Source: Apodemus sylvaticus (Eukaryota > Chordata > Mammalia > Rodentia > Muridae). Taken from it: 64,000 nucleotides of DNA. How positions within the stretch are numbered: the stretch's first letter is position 1; each line of letters opens with the position of its first letter. Below are positions 60,626 through 64,000 of this stretch, one piece after another. The translations under genes were made by a program, and so were the position numbers. The DNA lies in the NCBI RefSeq assembly GCF_947179515.1, contig NC_067474.1:95793324-95857323 (forward strand), read 5' to 3'. Under the pieces are notes generated by a model that worked only from the letters and a program-made list of their open reading frames with translations, was not told the origin of the DNA and did not search any database.

Positions 60626-61345
60626 CCAAGGGGGAGTCAGGAAAACTCAGGCACACCCAAGGGACTGTGAAGGCATAGCATCCTCCAGGGAGAGTCACAG
60701 AGAATAGGCATCTCCACGGATAGGTAATCCTCAAAGAAGACTCCCACCTAATTATCTCAGCACTAGCCATACATAGCATTTATGTTACTCGAAAGTCATA
60801 GATAAGAAGCCCCCACTTTTGGTAAGCAAGGGGATCATACTCATATAATGAAGAGCCATTAGTGTTGCAAAAGGGTTTGGTGTGTGCTCTTGGCCTGTCT
60901 GTGGGTTTCTAGTAAGATTCCTAGAAAACTGCAGGTTTACAGCCAGGAGAGGAGAAAGGCTGAAACATTTGCAAATTGTGTTGGAATCTTGTTTCTCTGT
61001 TGTTGGGGGTGCAGGCATTAACAAGATATCAGCATGAGTCTCTTCTTTTTGTTTTTATGGCCCCCAACTTTTCCTGTCTTTCTATCCTGCCTCAGCCTGG
61101 CCACCACAATCACCAGTTTGGCTCTCTGGTCCCCAGATCCTTGGGACATACGCCATCTTTGAAAATGTAACTTCCCATGCTCCTTTACAGTCCCCAGGCT
61201 GCACCACACTAAACCACTCCTGAATGGTTGTGGAGTGAGGGGAGGTGGATTTCCAGAAGAGTTCGTGACACTTCACATCAGTTCTTCAGGGTAGCAGAGA
61301 TGCCACTGAGTCATCCTCTTAATCATAAAGAAGTCACCATGCAGG
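60626..61345. other. Unassigned sequence
   Basis: No gene or named repeat recognised. Confidence 0.4.
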
Positions 61346-61486
61346 GCCTGGTACCCCAAGCTTATAAACCAAATATTCAAGAAAGTGAAAGAGATCATTA
61401 CAAAGTTGAGACCAAGCTGGACTATTCAGTGAGTTCCAGAATAGCTTGGACTTTGGAGTGAGACCTTGTCTCAAAAAAAAAAAAAC
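61346..61486 (+). mobile_element. Old B1/B4-type SINE
   Basis: 'aagctggactattcagtgag', 'agcttggactttggag' and 'gagaccttgtctcaaaaaaa' match the right half of B1 with an A13 tail. Confidence 0.65.
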
Positions 61487-61599
61487 AGAAAAGAACTGCA
61501 AGAGGTATGCAGGTGGCTGCTGTGACACACCTTCATCAGAACGTGCCAGAGAGGCTATGATGCTCTGTGTTCTGACCTATGAACACTGGGATGATTAGT

Positions 61600-63450
61600 A
61601 GCCTACAGTCCCTGAAAAATAAACAACTGAGGTGATCACCACTCTCGGAGCCTGGAAAGGGAGCAATCTGGGACTACGCAGACATAGACAGGCTCCCAGG
61701 ATGGGGAGCAAACTACATACTGGAAGAACCTGGGACTGTGGCCCACCCTCAGAGGGAGCCTCAGACAGACAACCCTAGCACAGGGCCACTCAGGAGAGCT
61801 GGGCAAGGAGCAAGCCCAAGATGACTACCAGATTGGTATCATAGGGCCAGGACAGGGAGATAGCCTGAGGTAACAACCAGCCTAGTGCCTCACAGGCCTG
61901 GAAGGGACAGACCATACCCAAGATGACAGCATAATACACAAGCAGAGCCTAGCACTCCTTCCACCACTCCTGAGATGACCCCAGGCACTCAAAAACCCCC
62001 AGGTGCCACTAAGAAAAGCAAGTAGGTGGTAGAGAAATGGAAGAGAAAGAGAAAGAGAAACAGAAGAATATGGGAACATAGAAGAGAGGCAGAACTGGAG
62101 ACTCAAGTCGTGAGGACAGCCTGGCCTATGCTACCACTGGGGACAACATCTGGTTGTCCAACATCAGATCATGGCCCTGCAGCAGAAGGGGTCTGTTACC
62201 ACCAAAGGCCAGGCCAATGTCCCTGGTCTGGGCTGCCACCCCAGGATGTGTTGATGGCTGAGAGCTGTGCAGAACTGGCTCCAACCCTCACCTGGGCATT
62301 ACCAGAGAGCTGTCCCTGGGGGACATAAGAGTGGGAAAGCTGACTCTGATGCTAGCCAGATGTAGTACTCGGGAGTGGGGCCTGCACACTGTGGGACTTG
62401 CAGGTGAGCCAACCCTGAAGATATGGCCATAGGAGAGCCAGCTCTCCCCAGGGCATAAGTGTGGGAGAGCGACCCTGCCTCTTGCCTGCTGGACAGTGGT
62501 ACTGTCCTCCCCAGCTCCCTTCTCCCTCACCATCTATGGCAAGCAGGGTCATGGCAACTGGCATGTCTCTCACCACTTACAACACTCAGGAGAGCAGCCC
62601 CTGAGCCTCACCTGGCCAGCAGGGTAGAGCTGGCCCTGGTTGTGGTGGGAGGAGGGTTGCTGGTTAGTCAGCCACCAATCATGTGAGAGAGGGACAACAG
62701 TTGGTTTGACCAGAGTAGAAACCTCTCAAGTCCAGATCCAGGGCTTTGAATTGGCTCACCCCAACATCTACCCCAACATCCACCCCAACATCCACCCCAA
62801 CATCCACCCCAGCATCTACCCCAACATCCACCCCAACATCTACCCCAGCATATACCCCAACATCCACCCCAACATCCACCCCAACATCCACCCCAGCATC
62901 TACCCCAACATCCACCCCAACATCTACCCCAGCATATACCCCAACATCTACCCCAACATCCAACCCAACATCTACCCCAACATCTACCCCAACATCTACT
63001 TCAACATCTACCCCAACATCCACCCCAACATCCACCCCAACATCCACCCCAACATCTACCCCAACATCCACCCCAACATCTACCCTAACATCTACCCCAA
63101 CATCTATCCCAACAATGAACTGGAATGCATGTAGAAGCCAGTCCTACAGATCCAAAACTACAGGCTCTCCACAACACAGGGATATGTGAGAGGTTCCAGT
63201 ATTGATAAAGTAGCAGGAGCCAGAGACCAGTGCCAGACCAAAGAGTCATTGCAATGGACATTTGCAAGCAAAATGTGTGGTCAAAAAGGTATACTGTGGA
63301 ACACACTGTGACACACTACAGATGCCAGAGGATTTTTTTTCTCTGTTGGGGGGTGGGGGTTATGTGGGTGGAGGGTAGATATGCGGGGAGGGGGAGGGGA
63401 GGGGTGGGATTGGAATGCATGATATGAAATTCACAAAGAAGCAATAGAAA
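61600..63450 (+). mobile_element. Probable L1 (Lx-type) 3' UTR
   Basis: The distal part ('tcattgcaatggacatttgc', 'ggtcaaaaaggtatactgtg', 'gaacacactgtgac', 'gatgccagaggatttttttt', 'gaaattcacaaagaa') matches an L1 3' UTR type I remember, including the G-rich tract at 63343-63411. The proximal part (61600-62750) has repeated 'ggccaggacagggag' and 'gagctggctc' wording that fits the same 3' UTR. No ORF2 was recognised. The upstream limit is a guess. Confidence 0.5.
62755..63117 (+). repeat. 12-bp minisatellite, about 30 units
   Basis: Unit CCCCAACATCYA, where Y is C or T, repeated for about 360 bases with GCATC, ATATA and TTCA variants. It lies inside the L1-type 3' UTR. Twelve is divisible by three, so both strands show long artefact frames (Thr-Ser-Thr-Pro or Asp-Val-Gly-Val). 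Confidence 0.95.
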
Positions 63451-64000
63451 GTTGAAAAGAAAAGACAAGACAAGAAGAGAAAAGAAAAGAAAAATGAAGG
63501 AAAGAAAGGACAGGAAGGTGAGAGAAAGAAGAAAGAAGTTATCAGTGTCACTGAATGTTGAATGTCCCCCTGTTTGTAAAACAAAACTTGAGAAATCAGG
63601 GAAAAGGTACTATCAGGGGTTGGAATTTCTTTTTCTTTAAGCCATGCCTGATCTTTGTCTAGGAATCACTGCAAATGACACAGGGTCTTCCATTCTGTAT
63701 TTGAAATTGTGGGTTATTTACTGGTGTGCATAAATACTGATTAAATGGTGAGTGCTTTAAAATCAGGCTTAATTTCACTGTAACATAAATCTTAGCTGAA
63801 TAAACATTGCAGACGTTTACAGGCGGAGTCTGCCCCACAGGCTCCTGCTTCCGGAGTATGTTTTGGGGGAGTGTAGCATCTGCTCTCTATCAAGACGAAG
63901 AGTATTTTATGGTGACTGCTTCCTGAACAGACAAATAGACACCCCTCCCCCTTCAAAAGAAACTTCTTTTTTTTTTTCAATAGCTATTCTTTGAAACTTT
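63440..64000. other. Purine-rich tract, then unassigned sequence
   Basis: 63440-63540 is rich in GAAAA and GAAAG units and may be the L1 tail. The rest shows no gene. A T-run lies at 63967-63978. Confidence 0.5.

Noticed and set aside
62640..63189. Open frames of 130-164 codons with Thr-Ser-Thr-Pro or Asp-Val-Gly-Val repeats
   Set aside because: Artefact of a 12-bp tandem repeat inside an L1-type 3' UTR.

Overview
The window is nuclear DNA of a murine rodent. The evidence is the repeat content: B1, B2, B3 and B4 SINEs, several generations of rodent L1, older MIR and L1M-type relics, a hAT element of the rodent URR1 type, and abundant (CA)n, (GAAA)n, (GGAA)n, (TTTA)n and (GGT)n. Gene density is very low. 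I could not decide between Mus, Rattus and related genera. I saw no standard young ID SINE, which argues mildly against Rattus, while the young L1 3' ends look more rat-like than like the active house-mouse families. Repeat family names are from memory of consensus sequences, not from a search.

One protein-coding gene is supported: the 5' end of Frem1, read on the minus strand. Its first coding exon ends at 6334 with a perfect CAG|GTAGGT donor and starts at the ATG at 6582. The same exon probably carries about 259 bases of 5' leader up to an acceptor at 6841/6842. A good donor at 45319 in the most CpG-rich part of the window marks a possible upstream non-coding exon and promoter, which would make 6842-45319 a large first intron. 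Sequence below 6334 would be the next intron, and sequence above about 46 kb would be intergenic.

Layout: 1-6.3 kb holds old repeats and microsatellites downstream of the exon. 6.3-6.9 kb is the Frem1 exon. 7-17 kb holds SINEs, an inverted L1 3' end and copies of a rodent medium-reiteration repeat. 17-20.2 kb holds a (GGT)n tract, an LTR-like cassette and an old L1. 22-36.6 kb is an L1 pile-up: a 5'-truncated copy, a full-length copy with three tandem promoter monomers and a nested B1, and a twin-primed inverted copy, each with a visible target-site duplication. 36.6-46 kb is mostly unique sequence with the candidate Frem1 promoter. 46-53.8 kb holds an A-rich minisatellite, an L1 3' end, a solo-LTR-like unit, a hAT element and a 31-unit, 24-bp minisatellite flanked by a 100-bp local duplication. 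54-64 kb holds more old repeats, a short internal telomeric tract and an L1-type 3' UTR with a 12-bp minisatellite.

No RNA gene, CRISPR array, operon or other coordinated system is visible. All L1 open frames are broken, so they are annotated as pseudogenes. Long open frames through tandem repeats are artefacts of units divisible by three or of repeat composition.
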